A program made the translations under genes and the position numbers. Shown piece by piece: positions 1 to 6,982 of a stretch of 34,674 nucleotides of DNA. Below the pieces are notes generated by a model. That model did not search any database. It was given only the letters and a program-made list of their open reading frames with translations, and had not been told where the DNA came from. Origin of the DNA: Clostridia bacterium (lineage in GTDB: Bacteria; Bacillota; Clostridia; Christensenellales; Aristaeellaceae); NCBI GenBank assembly GCA_017937655.1, contig JAGBDE010000031.1, forward strand, positions 1 through 34,674, written 5' to 3'. The stretch's first letter is position 1, and each line of letters opens with the position of its first letter.

Positions 1-87
1 GCCAACATCACGAGATCGTGCGCGGCCGCTCCGAAAATGTGGCGAATGAGGGGATTTGCCGGAACGAGCGTGTCGCTCTGGTTTTTG

Positions 88-113
88 CTTCTTTTTCCCT
101 AAAGAAAAAGAAG
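88..113. repeat. palindrome P1 (CTTTTC/GAAAAG family)
   Basis: Perfect inverted repeat with 10-base arms (CTTCTTTTTC and its complement) around a 6-base centre. It is preceded by GTTTTTG, like the other members of this repeat family at 265-295, 342-372 and 28407-28748. Confidence 0.8.
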
Positions 114-264
114 AAGTCTTTCCCCGTAAAAAACTGCACTTATCGCCAACCCAAATCCCAGCGCACCAAAAAACGCAGCATAATCACCCCGCCCCGTCTG
201 GACAAACCAGACGCACGCACTCTCCCGCCGAAACCCAAGCAACTCAATAGCAGGTTTTCTTTTG

Positions 265-295
265 CTTCTTTTCTTTTGACACAAAAGAAAAGAAG
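265..295. repeat. palindrome P2 (CTTTTC/GAAAAG family)
   Basis: Perfect inverted repeat with 14-base arms (CTTCTTTTCTTTTG and its complement) around the centre ACA. The left flank GGTTTTCTTTTG is shared with P3 and P7 and is found inverted beside P6, so this is a dispersed repeat unit and not an isolated hairpin. Confidence 0.9.
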
Positions 296-296
296 A

Positions 297-338
297 CCCG
301 CCTTCCACCCATCAACCCGGGTAGAAGCTGGTCTTCTT
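297..338 (-). terminator. terminator-like hairpin of the PRPP synthetase gene
   Basis: Read on the minus strand, AAGACC pairs with GGTCTT, CTTC with GAAG and ACCC with GGGT, with small internal mismatches, and the stem runs into a pyrimidine tract rich in T (the arm of palindrome P2). It lies about 70 bases past the stop codon of the PRPP synthetase gene. The 25 bases at 308-332 match 28641-28665 at 23 positions, where the corresponding hairpin is stronger and has a clear T run. Confidence 0.55.
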
Positions 339-341
339 TTG

Positions 342-372
342 CTACTTTTCTTCTGACACAGAAGAAAAGTAG
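342..372. repeat. palindrome P3 (CTTTTC/GAAAAG family)
   Basis: Perfect inverted repeat with 14-base arms (CTACTTTTCTTCTG and its complement) around ACA, 37 bases past the stop codon of the leftward PRPP synthetase gene. Compared with P7 (28675-28705), three base pairs of the stem are changed on both sides so that pairing is kept. Confidence 0.9.
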
Positions 373-409
373 GGCTGGTCTTTTTTCACATTTTTACCGC
401 ATACACTGC

Positions 410-1624
410 TTACACCAGACGGAAGCCGGCGGCGGTCTGTTCCTGATTGTAACGGCCGATCAGATCCTTGATGCGGTCGTAGGGATTGAGCAGGGTGCTG
501 AGGCTGCGGTCGTGGTTCAGGCTGGCAACGATGTAGGAAATGTACTTGCTCATATCGGCCTCAATGAACCAGGGAGCCTTCTGCAGCTCGGGGGTGCGGT
601 AGGTCAGGTTGGTGGAAATGATGCGGCTGATGTAACCTTCCTCGTAGGCCTTGTTGAAGGCGTCCAGGCCGCCGGTGAACAGGGCGAAGGTCACAGCGGC
701 AAAAATGCGGTTGGCCTTGCGCTTCTTCAGCTCGCGGGCCAGATCCAGGATACTGTCGCCGGTGGAGAGGATGTCATCGGAGATGAGGATGTCCTTGCCT
801 TCCACGCTGTCGCCCAGGTATTCATGGGCCACGATGGGGTTGCGGCCGTCCACGATGCGGGTGTAGTCGCGGCGCTTGTAGAACATGCCCATGTCCACGC
901 CCATGACGGAGCTGTAGAAAATGTTGCGATCAATGGCGCCTTCGTCCGGGCTGACAATCATCATGTGCTCGGGGTCGATCTTCAGGTCCTTTTCCTTCTT
1001 GAACAGGGCCTTGAGGATCTGGTAATTGGGCTTCACGCTGTCAAAGCCCATGAAGGGAACCGCGTTCTGGATGCGGGGATCGTGCGCATCAAAGGTAATC
1101 AGGTTAGTCACGCCCAGGCTGTACAGCTCCTGCAGGGCGATGGCGCAGTCCATGCTTTCGCGGGTGGTGCGGCGATGCTGCCGTCCCTCGTAGAGGTAGG
1201 GCATGATCACGTTGATGCGCTTTGCGCGGCCGCCGATGGCGGAGATGATGCGCTTCAGGTCCTGATAGTGGTCGTCCGGAGACATGGGCACTTCCCGGCC
1301 GTACATCTTGTAGGTCTTGTTGTAAGCGCCAATATCGCAAAGGATGTAGATATCGTATCCGCGAACGGTGCTGTTGAGCATGCCCTTGCCCTCGCCGGTG
1401 CCAAACCGGGGGCAGAAGGCGTCAATCAGAAAGCTGTTACGGTTTGCGCCCATCAGAGAGTAAAGAGGGGTGTCCTCCAGGGCTTCCTGCTGTTCATGCC
1501 ATTTCATCAGCCAGGCGTTAATCTTTTCGCCCAGAGCCTCGCAGCCCGGCATTGCGATGAGACCGAGGGGTGCGTAAGGAGTGGTCAGCAGCTCGTTGTT
1601 CCAGGTGTTCACAAAATCAGTCAT
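410..1624 (-). CDS. prs: ribose-phosphate pyrophosphokinase (PRPP synthetase), long variant
   Basis: The enzyme transfers pyrophosphate from ATP to ribose 5-phosphate to give PRPP, the precursor of purines, pyrimidines, histidine, tryptophan and NAD; it is cytosolic. The PRPP-binding signature is clear at residues 283-291 (DDILSTGDS), with an ATP-loop-like stretch near 141-152 (MPYLYEGRQHRR) and FDAHDPRIQN at 178-187. At 404 residues it is about 90 longer than classical bacterial PrsA and has an N-terminal extension, so it belongs to the long variant found in some anaerobes. The ATG at 1624 is chosen because AAGGAG lies just upstream; an open frame continues 33 codons further but contains the promoter. 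The gene is alone on its strand, divergent from the ylbJ-like gene. A TATACT box and overlapping palindromes lie upstream, and palindromic repeats follow the stop. Confidence 0.92.
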   Translation of the reverse strand: MTDFVNTWNNELLTTPYAPLGLIAMPGCEALGEKINAWLMKWHEQQEALEDTPLYSLMGANRNSFLIDAFCPRFGTGEGKGMLNSTVRGYDIYILCDIGAYNKTYKMYGREVPMSPDDHYQDLKRIISAIGGRAKRINVIMPYLYEGRQHRRTTRESMDCAIALQELYSLGVTNLITFDAHDPRIQNAVPFMGFDSVKPNYQILKALFKKEKDLKIDPEHMMIVSPDEGAIDRNIFYSSVMGVDMGMFYKRRDYTRIVDGRNPIVAHEYLGDSVEGKDILISDDILSTGDSILDLARELKKRKANRIFAAVTFALFTGGLDAFNKAYEEGYISRIISTNLTYRTPELQKAPWFIEADMSKYISYIVASLNHDRSLSTLLNPYDRIKDLIGRYNQEQTAAGFRLV

Positions 1625-1669
1625 TTTCGTGCTCCTTTTCCTCATAGCGGGTATCTGACTACCGTAGAT

Positions 1670-1698
1670 AGTATAGCGCAAAAAAACGTTTTCGAAAA
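1670..1698 (-). promoter_or_regulatory. prs promoter with overlapping palindromes (possible operator)
   Basis: On the minus strand a TATACT -10 box lies at 1670-1675, about 46 bases before the ATG. The -35 region is poor but contains two overlapping 10-base palindromes, AAAACGTTTT (1683-1692) and TTTTCGAAAA (1689-1698). The CG-centred palindrome resembles LacI-family operators. Promoter use and any regulator are inferred. Confidence 0.45.
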
Positions 1699-1778
1699 GG
1701 GATTTGTGAAAGAAAAGGAACATTTATTTATTCTTGTCGAAAAAGGTACGTTTTTTTCCAAATTTGAAAGGAGAAACC

Positions 1779-2666
1779 ATGATCCGGTGGATGATCTTCG
1801 GCGGCGCGTGCCTGGCGCTTCTTTTCAGCGGGGAGTGCATGGCTGCGGCGGTGGACACGGCGGCGGTTTTTGCGAAAAGCGTGCTGCCTGCCCTGTTTCC
1901 CATGATGGTGCTTTCCTCCCTGCTGGGCGCGTTGCCCGGCGGCCGCGGCCCCCGGTGGATGATTTTCCTGGAAACCGTCTGCTTTTGCTTTCTGTCCGGC
2001 TCTCCTGCCAGCGCAAAGCGGGTGACGGAACTGCGCCAAAAAGACGAACGTTTTTCATGTTTGACCGCGGAAATGATGGGATTTTGCGGCGTGGTGAGCC
2101 CCCTGTTTTTCCTGGGAACGCTGCAAAGCCGCCTGCCACAAGGCTCCGGGCTGATGCTGCTGCTTTGCCATTGGATGGCCGCGCTGCTGACCGGCCTCCT
2201 CCTGTGGCGGATGGACCGCCAAAGGCGCATCGCCCGGACCGTCCGTGAAACCTCGCCGGAAGAACCTGTCTCCCTGCTGACCGTCCTGCCCCGGGCCATC
2301 GGCCAGAGCATGCAAAGCCTGCTCATGGTGCTGGGGGCCATGATGCTCTTCGGCATTCTGGCGGCGCTCAGCAGAAGCCTGGTCAGCCGGCTCTTGCCCC
2401 CGGCCTGGCAGAAGCCGGAGCTTTTCGCCGTCCTGTGGGCGGTGATGGAAATCGGCGGGGGCGGGCTGGCGGTGGCGGACGCTTTTCCTGCGCCGCTGCC
2501 CTTGCTGTGCGGCCTTTGCTCCTTTGGGGGGCTATCCATCTGGATGCAGTGCCTGCTGTTTATCGGCAAAGAAATACGCCCCGGGAAGCTGCTTCTGATC
2601 CGCCTGCTTCACGGGGCGATGGGATATTTGCTTTGCCTGCTTTTTACCGGGCTGAGGGCCCTTTAG
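1779..2666 (+). CDS. YlbJ-like sporulation integral membrane protein, short
   Basis: Polytopic membrane protein of the YlbJ/nucleoside-recognition (Gate domain) family. Family signs are KSVLPALFPMMVLSSLLG at about residues 32-49, GSPASAKR (the counterpart of the GYPSGA-type motif), and the C-terminal SFGGLSIWMQ segment. In Bacillus subtilis, YlbJ is a mother-cell protein needed for spore cortex formation; no transported substrate is established here. The product is 295 residues, against roughly 400 for YlbJ, so the family fold is compressed or part of it is missing. ATG at 1779 is preceded by AAAGGAG at the right distance. The gene stands alone, divergent from prs, and its stop codon overlaps the stop of the convergent GtrA gene. 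I saw no clear sigma-E promoter. Confidence 0.72.
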   Translation: MIRWMIFGGACLALLFSGECMAAAVDTAAVFAKSVLPALFPMMVLSSLLGALPGGRGPRWMIFLETVCFCFLSGSPASAKRVTELRQKDERFSCLTAEMMGFCGVVSPLFFLGTLQSRLPQGSGLMLLLCHWMAALLTGLLLWRMDRQRRIARTVRETSPEEPVSLLTVLPRAIGQSMQSLLMVLGAMMLFGILAALSRSLVSRLLPPAWQKPELFAVLWAVMEIGGGGLAVADAFPAPLPLLCGLCSFGGLSIWMQCLLFIGKEIRPGKLLLIRLLHGAMGYLLCLLFTGLRAL

Positions 2667-3151
2667 CTGTCCTTTTTGCGAAAGACCCAGAACTTGCTGA
2701 CCACATAGTTGAACACAATGACCAGCACCTGGATGATGATCCTATTCAGGATATTGCTGACGCCGAGCACCGCCAGCAGCCAGGCCAGGCCCTGCTCCAG
2801 AAGCAGGAAGCTGACCACCCGGCCCAGAGCGAACTCTGCCAGTTCTTTGAGGAGGCCGGTTTTGCCCTCCACCCGGAACACCATGCCCCGGTTGATGAAG
2901 AAAGCGAACAGCACCGCAACCACCCAGCTGACGGCATTGGCAATCAGCACCTGTCCGGGGGTGGCGGCCTCGATGGCAGCGATGACCCACTGGAGGACGC
3001 CGCCGTCCATGGGCGGCTTCTCCGCCAGCAGGAACTGCACCCCAAAGGAGATGACCGTGCTGATCACCGTGGTCAGCACCCCGGCAATCACATAGCGCAC
3101 AAGCTCCATCAGCTGCTGGTTTTCCAGCAGCTTTTTGATTTTCTGCTTCAT
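2663..3151 (-). CDS. GtrA family membrane protein
   Basis: Small protein of 162 residues with four predicted membrane helices. The GtrA pattern is clear: RYVIAGVLTT in the first helix, FFINRGMVFR in the middle and VSKFWVFRKK at the C-terminus. GtrA-like proteins are thought to help flip or present polyprenyl-phosphate-linked sugars for glycosylation of cell-surface polymers. It is the last gene of a four-gene minus-strand operon, 14 bases after the 71-residue protein, and shares the operon with a large GT-C-like membrane protein that could use a lipid-linked sugar. Its start has GGGAGGC upstream. The stop codon overlaps that of the opposing ylbJ-like gene by four bases, with no terminator between them. 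Confidence 0.88.
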   Translation of the reverse strand: MKQKIKKLLENQQLMELVRYVIAGVLTTVISTVISFGVQFLLAEKPPMDGGVLQWVIAAIEAATPGQVLIANAVSWVVAVLFAFFINRGMVFRVEGKTGLLKELAEFALGRVVSFLLLEQGLAWLLAVLGVSNILNRIIIQVLVIVFNYVVSKFWVFRKKDS

Positions 3152-3165
3152 TTGGATGCCTCCCT

Positions 3166-3381
3166 TCAGTCTTCGCCGGTGTCGCCCCGGGCGTAGTCGC
3201 AGCTGAGGATATCGCCAAGGGGCACGTCCACCGGCTTTTTCCGCTGGCCAATGAGCAGCGTGGCGGTATCCTCGTCAAAGGCAAGGACGGTGACCGGCTG
3301 CTGCTTAATCGCTCCGTCCAGCATCAGCATGGCCCGGATGCGGCGGCCGTGTTCCAGGGAATAGCGGAGAAATCGCTTCAT
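3166..3381 (-). CDS. 71-residue conserved-looking small protein, function unknown
   Basis: I do not recognise a named family. The protein begins with a basic segment (MKRFLRYSLEHGRRIRAML) followed by alternating hydrophobic and polar residues suggesting a small beta-rich fold (PVTVLAF, ATLLIG, VDVPLGDILSCDYARG). It has no signal peptide or membrane helix, so it is probably cytosolic or membrane-peripheral. It is very likely a real gene: its ATG overlaps the stop of the upstream GT-C-like gene in an ATGA arrangement (translational coupling) and AGGAGG sits just before the start inside the upstream gene. It lies between a putative glycosyltransferase and GtrA, which suggests an accessory role in the same process; that is inference. 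Confidence 0.75.
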   Translation of the reverse strand: MKRFLRYSLEHGRRIRAMLMLDGAIKQQPVTVLAFDEDTATLLIGQRKKPVDVPLGDILSCDYARGDTGED

Positions 3382-5570
3382 TGCAAAACCTCCTTGGGCA
3401 CCCGGTAGATGCGGTGATCGCCGTCGTCATAAATGAGGGGGAACAGCTGGGCGATGGCGTCCTCGTTGAGCTCAAACCAGCTGGAGTTGCGCTCGTAGCT
3501 GCTCACGTAGATATACTCCGCATTGTAGCGGCGCAGCACATCCAGGTTGGTCTGGGGCTCCTCGTAGAAGGCGCGCACCTCCTGCTTGCGGGCGTAGGTG
3601 TTGAAGCCGTGGTAGTAGAGGTAGGAGTCCGTGGACAGGAGGATGGTCCGCCCCGCCAGGGAACTGACCGGGTTCAGGTGGTGGTTGCCGGTGACGAACA
3701 CGCTGTGCTCCGGGGTATTGTCCTTGATGAACTCTGCTACCTTCACGTCGCCCCGGCTGTAGGCCTGATAGTCGCTGACCCATTCCCGGGCCACGGTGAT
3801 GGAAGAAGAAGCAAAGCAGCAGAACAAAAACAGCGCGGCGATCACCTTCCGCCCGGGCAGGCCCAGCAGCTTGTGGAACATTTCCACCGCATAGTCCGCA
3901 GCCATGGGCAGGCACAGGGCAAACCAGACGTAGAGCAGCTTGTTGTTATCGTACTCGTTGGGCTGGAACAGGATGAACTCGGCAATGACGTAAATCAGCA
4001 GCGCACCGCATGCGATAAGCCGGTTCTGCATCACCGCCCGGGTTTCCTCGTCCTCCATTTCCCGGGGGCGATGGAGCAGCAGGCAGAGCAGCAGGCCGTA
4101 GCTCAGGGGGATGCACAGGGCGTAAAGCAAGCTGTAAACCGTGTTCAGGCTCTTGGTGGCAGTACCCATCAGATCCACGTTCAGGGTGTAGGCCAATACG
4201 CCGGTGACCAGGATCATCGCCCCGATGAGCCAGCGGGCCAGTTTGCCCTGGCGGCTGCCGGGAAGGGGCCGGAACATGGCCAGCAAAATCAGCAGGTAGG
4301 GCAGGCCGATGTTCTTGATGTAGAACCAGAAGTAGGTATCCACCATGCCGCTGCCGCCCCGGTTGTTGCACCAGTTGAACTGGAAGCGGAGGAAATGATC
4401 GCTGCCGGTGGCCTGCTGGAAGGTAAAGCAGATCAGCTGGGGCAAAGACAGGGCGGCCGCGATGGCGGCGTACAGCACCCAGGGCAGGAAGGCCTGCACC
4501 CGGCTGCCCCGGGGCGATGTGACCACGGTGTACAGGCATGCGCCCAAAGAGAACAGCACCAGCGCCAGATAACTGTGGGTGTGGATGAGGGGCAGCCCGC
4601 CGGCGAACAGGCCCAGCAGCACCAGTTCCCGGGGGGAATGCTTCTCCCGGCGGCAAAGGGGCGGGATGAGCAGGTTCAGGCAGGGCATCAGCATGGTCCA
4701 GCCGCCCAGAATGCCCCGCTGGGGCACGAACATATCGCAGATCATGTTGACCCAGCGCAGGTTGTAGGGATCGGGCTGGTTGGTGGGGGTCTTGTAAAAG
4801 CCGGTCATGGCGTTGCGCAGATTATCCCACACGGTGACGGTGCCGCTGCCGGTATCCGCGCTCAGGGTGTGGAAAAAGCCCAGGCCGCCGTTCAAAAACA
4901 GCAGGAAAAACGCCAGGTACTTAGCGCCCTTTTTGCGGCACAGCTGGTCCGCCAGCAGGGCATAGCCGGCGAAAACCAAAACCAGCATCAGCGTGCCGGT
5001 GAAAGCCATGGAGGTGTTGAGGGGCATGCCCATCATGTACATGCTGCTGGCAATGGAGTCCGACAGGTAGGGATAGGCCATGGTGGCCCCGGGCATCAGG
5101 CTGTTTTCCAGGGGGAAGGGCGCGTTGACGATGCTGGTGGTCACCGCCAGGTGGAGGCTCAGATCGCCGTAGGTGCTCTGGCCCACATGGTAGCTGCCGT
5201 CCGCCGCCTCCCGGATGGAGTGGGTGTACTGCAAATAGCCCCCCAGAATGCTCAGGGGGATGACCATCACGGCCAGGGAAAGGAGCAGCTTTTTCTGCTC
5301 ATCGTCAAAGGGCAGGGGATCCCGCCTGTCGCGGCAAACCCAGCCCATCACGCACAAAAGCGCCAGCGTGCCCGCCGCCAGCCAATGGGCGGTAAAGCTG
5401 AACCGGACCGCATAGGCCCAGAGCACGGGCAGCCACATCATCAGCAGCACGCCCAGAGATACGCCCAGATACACCCGCAGCACGGGCTTGACCCGGGGCA
5501 GCAGCATCCAGGCAAGGAACACGCCGCCCCAGAGGAACAACATCAGGTACAGTACAGAAAACAACTTCAC
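3378..5570 (-). CDS. large polytopic membrane protein, GT-C glycosyltransferase-like
   Basis: Protein of 730 residues with about a dozen hydrophobic segments, a soluble-looking loop after the third or fourth helix (residues about 115-165, with YGDLSLHLAV and AYPYLSDSI), and a C-terminal extracytoplasmic domain of about 130 residues. The architecture resembles GT-C enzymes, which use polyprenyl-phosphate sugars; the acidic residue in YGDLSLH is a candidate for the first-loop catalytic acid. I cannot assign a substrate. It starts with GTG at 5570, preceded by GGGAGG; the ribosome binding site lies in the 15-base gap after the M20-like gene. A GtrA protein two genes downstream fits polyprenyl-linked sugar chemistry. 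The family assignment rests on topology and motif resemblance, not on a specific signature. Confidence 0.6.
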   Translation of the reverse strand: MKLFSVLYLMLFLWGGVFLAWMLLPRVKPVLRVYLGVSLGVLLMMWLPVLWAYAVRFSFTAHWLAAGTLALLCVMGWVCRDRRDPLPFDDEQKKLLLSLAVMVIPLSILGGYLQYTHSIREAADGSYHVGQSTYGDLSLHLAVTTSIVNAPFPLENSLMPGATMAYPYLSDSIASSMYMMGMPLNTSMAFTGTLMLVLVFAGYALLADQLCRKKGAKYLAFFLLFLNGGLGFFHTLSADTGSGTVTVWDNLRNAMTGFYKTPTNQPDPYNLRWVNMICDMFVPQRGILGGWTMLMPCLNLLIPPLCRREKHSPRELVLLGLFAGGLPLIHTHSYLALVLFSLGACLYTVVTSPRGSRVQAFLPWVLYAAIAAALSLPQLICFTFQQATGSDHFLRFQFNWCNNRGGSGMVDTYFWFYIKNIGLPYLLILLAMFRPLPGSRQGKLARWLIGAMILVTGVLAYTLNVDLMGTATKSLNTVYSLLYALCIPLSYGLLLCLLLHRPREMEDEETRAVMQNRLIACGALLIYVIAEFILFQPNEYDNNKLLYVWFALCLPMAADYAVEMFHKLLGLPGRKVIAALFLFCCFASSSITVAREWVSDYQAYSRGDVKVAEFIKDNTPEHSVFVTGNHHLNPVSSLAGRTILLSTDSYLYYHGFNTYARKQEVRAFYEEPQTNLDVLRRYNAEYIYVSSYERNSSWFELNEDAIAQLFPLIYDDGDHRIYRVPKEVLQ

Positions 5571-5585
5571 AAACCTCCCGGAGGG

Positions 5586-6857
5586 TCAGACTGAAAGCAT
5601 GGAACGGAAAAACTGCACGGCGGTCTGCAGCGCGCCGTCGGAGACGGTGCACATGCCCCGGAGGGCTTCCTCGCCGGTGACCATGAAGGGGGAGAAACGG
5701 TAGATCTTCTCGCCCAGGGCGGTGTAGAAGCGGCCGTCGGTGGTGCGGGGGCACAGGCAGGGGGCGATAACCACCTTCTCAAACTGGATCTCAATGGCGG
5801 TTTCCAGCGCGTCCCAGGCCTCGCCCTTGGTTTCGCTGCGGCGGCTGTGCTCGTACTCCACCTCTGCGTGCAGCTGGAGGGACTTGTCCCGCAGTTTCCG
5901 GCGCAGCTTGTGGCGGATGCGGGAGGTCCTCTGCCCGGGGATGACGGTCTGCCTGAAGCCAAGCTCCGCCTTGTCCGCCGGGGAGGCCGACTGGCCCGGA
6001 GCCTCCAGGTGGAACACCGTCAGCTCGGAGATGAAAAACTGCTGCATCACCGACCGGTTGCGCCAATAGAGGCGGATCAGCGGGAAGGTGAGCCGGGAAT
6101 GCTCCATCAAAAACCGCTGGAAGGCGGGGGCCTTGCGGCTCATGGCCTTCAGCATCTGGCTGGAGGCGGGGCACAGCGCCGCCTTCCGGGGATGACGCAC
6201 CAGCCTTGCGCCCGCCTGCAGGATCCGCTCCGCAGGGCGCATGCCGCCCTGGTTTTTCTGCTCGGCGGTCACCTTGCCCACCAGCAGGCCCTTTTCCGCA
6301 ATGCCGATGAGGGCCAACGGCGCGCCCTCGGGCAGGAAGGTGCGGAAGGCGTCCATGGTGGCATATCCGCCGTGATCCAGCACAAAGCAAGGGGTCACGC
6401 CCCGGCTTTTGAGGTGGGCCGCCATTTCCTTCGCCCCCGCTCCTCCGCTGAGGCCGTCCATGCTCAGGGCCAGGAACAAATCGCCCCCGGGACGATACCC
6501 ATCCCGAAGCAGCTCTTCCAGGGCCTCCAGCAGGGACACCACATGGGCCCGGCTCAGGGGCACGCTCATGGGCAGCTCCCGCTGGGCAGGGATCTCCTGG
6601 GGCGGCAGTCCGCCTTCCACGTCCAGATGGGAGGTGAAGACCAGCGGGTCGGTCACGTTGGCGCCCCGCAGCTCAATCAGCACGCTGCCGGCGGCAAACA
6701 TCTTCTGCTCCGTCTTGGCAAACACCAAGGGATAGCATTCCCGCAAATGGGCCAGGGCTTCCGCCGCGCCCTCCGGGCTGTACGCGCCGTAGGTGCTCAG
6801 CTTCCGCAGGGCGTCCCGGGCACGGTCATAATTCAAAGGGGCCAAAAATTCGCTCAT
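5586..6857 (-). CDS. M20 peptidase-like protein lacking most metal ligands (probable pseudoenzyme)
   Basis: The 423-residue protein keeps the frame of the M20/PM20D1-type metallopeptidases: TSHLDVEGG (residues 75-83) matches the HxD motif, LSMDGLSGGAGA (131-142) matches the DEExGG region, and the C-terminal YRFSPF region matches the last part of the catalytic domain. Key residues are changed: the bridging-aspartate motif (GRGxxDDK type) reads LSRAHVVS, the two glutamates after D134 are G and L, and the terminal HG motif reads GMCTV. Only H77 and D79 remain of the zinc site, so hydrolysis is unlikely. ATG at 6857 is chosen for GGAGG upstream. It is the first gene of an operon with a GT-C-like protein and GtrA, so a binding or scaffold role in envelope glycosylation is possible. 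The frame is intact. Confidence 0.72.
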   Translation of the reverse strand: MSEFLAPLNYDRARDALRKLSTYGAYSPEGAAEALAHLRECYPLVFAKTEQKMFAAGSVLIELRGANVTDPLVFTSHLDVEGGLPPQEIPAQRELPMSVPLSRAHVVSLLEALEELLRDGYRPGGDLFLALSMDGLSGGAGAKEMAAHLKSRGVTPCFVLDHGGYATMDAFRTFLPEGAPLALIGIAEKGLLVGKVTAEQKNQGGMRPAERILQAGARLVRHPRKAALCPASSQMLKAMSRKAPAFQRFLMEHSRLTFPLIRLYWRNRSVMQQFFISELTVFHLEAPGQSASPADKAELGFRQTVIPGQRTSRIRHKLRRKLRDKSLQLHAEVEYEHSRRSETKGEAWDALETAIEIQFEKVVIAPCLCPRTTDGRFYTALGEKIYRFSPFMVTGEEALRGMCTVSDGALQTAVQFFRSMLSV

Positions 6858-6925
6858 GGAACAAACCTCCATGGTATGGATTCTATATGTATACATTCGC
6901 GAAGGGCGGGCCATTGTCCTTTCTT

Positions 6926-6968
6926 GGAAAAAGGGAAACGCCGCTTTTCCGCTGGAGGAAAGGCGGCG
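6926..6968 (-). terminator. terminator of the antiporter operon
   Basis: On the minus strand CGCCGC-C-TTTCC pairs with GGAAA-A-GCGGCG around a 6-base loop, followed by TTTCCCTTTTTCC. It begins 15 bases past the stop of the last antiporter gene and separates that operon from the M20-like operon. Confidence 0.8.
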
Positions 6969-6982
6969 CAAATTGTAAATTT

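Larger units (their letters stand above)
1..409. other. non-coding region with three palindromes and a terminator hairpin
   Basis: No convincing gene is visible here. Short open frames exist on both strands, but they run through palindromic repeats and show no ribosome binding site or recognisable domain. The first 50 or so bases could be the end of a gene lying outside the window, which I cannot decide. The region holds three long perfect palindromes (88-113, 265-295, 342-372) and a hairpin at 297-338 that appears to be the terminator of the PRPP synthetase gene, which is read leftward into this region. Confidence 0.7.

Noticed and set aside
18-356. Open frames on both strands near the left edge
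   Set aside because: They read through the palindromic repeats (giving runs of K, R, F and L) and have no domain or start signal. A gene ending within the first 50 bases cannot be excluded.
1681-1698. CcpA cre site at the prs promoter
   Set aside because: The centre fits but the outer TG and CA positions do not, so a cre call is not supported.
3381-5594. 737-codon open frame on the plus strand opposite the GT-C-like gene
   Set aside because: Same low-complexity antisense pattern; the minus-strand frame has membrane helices, a ribosome binding site and operon context.
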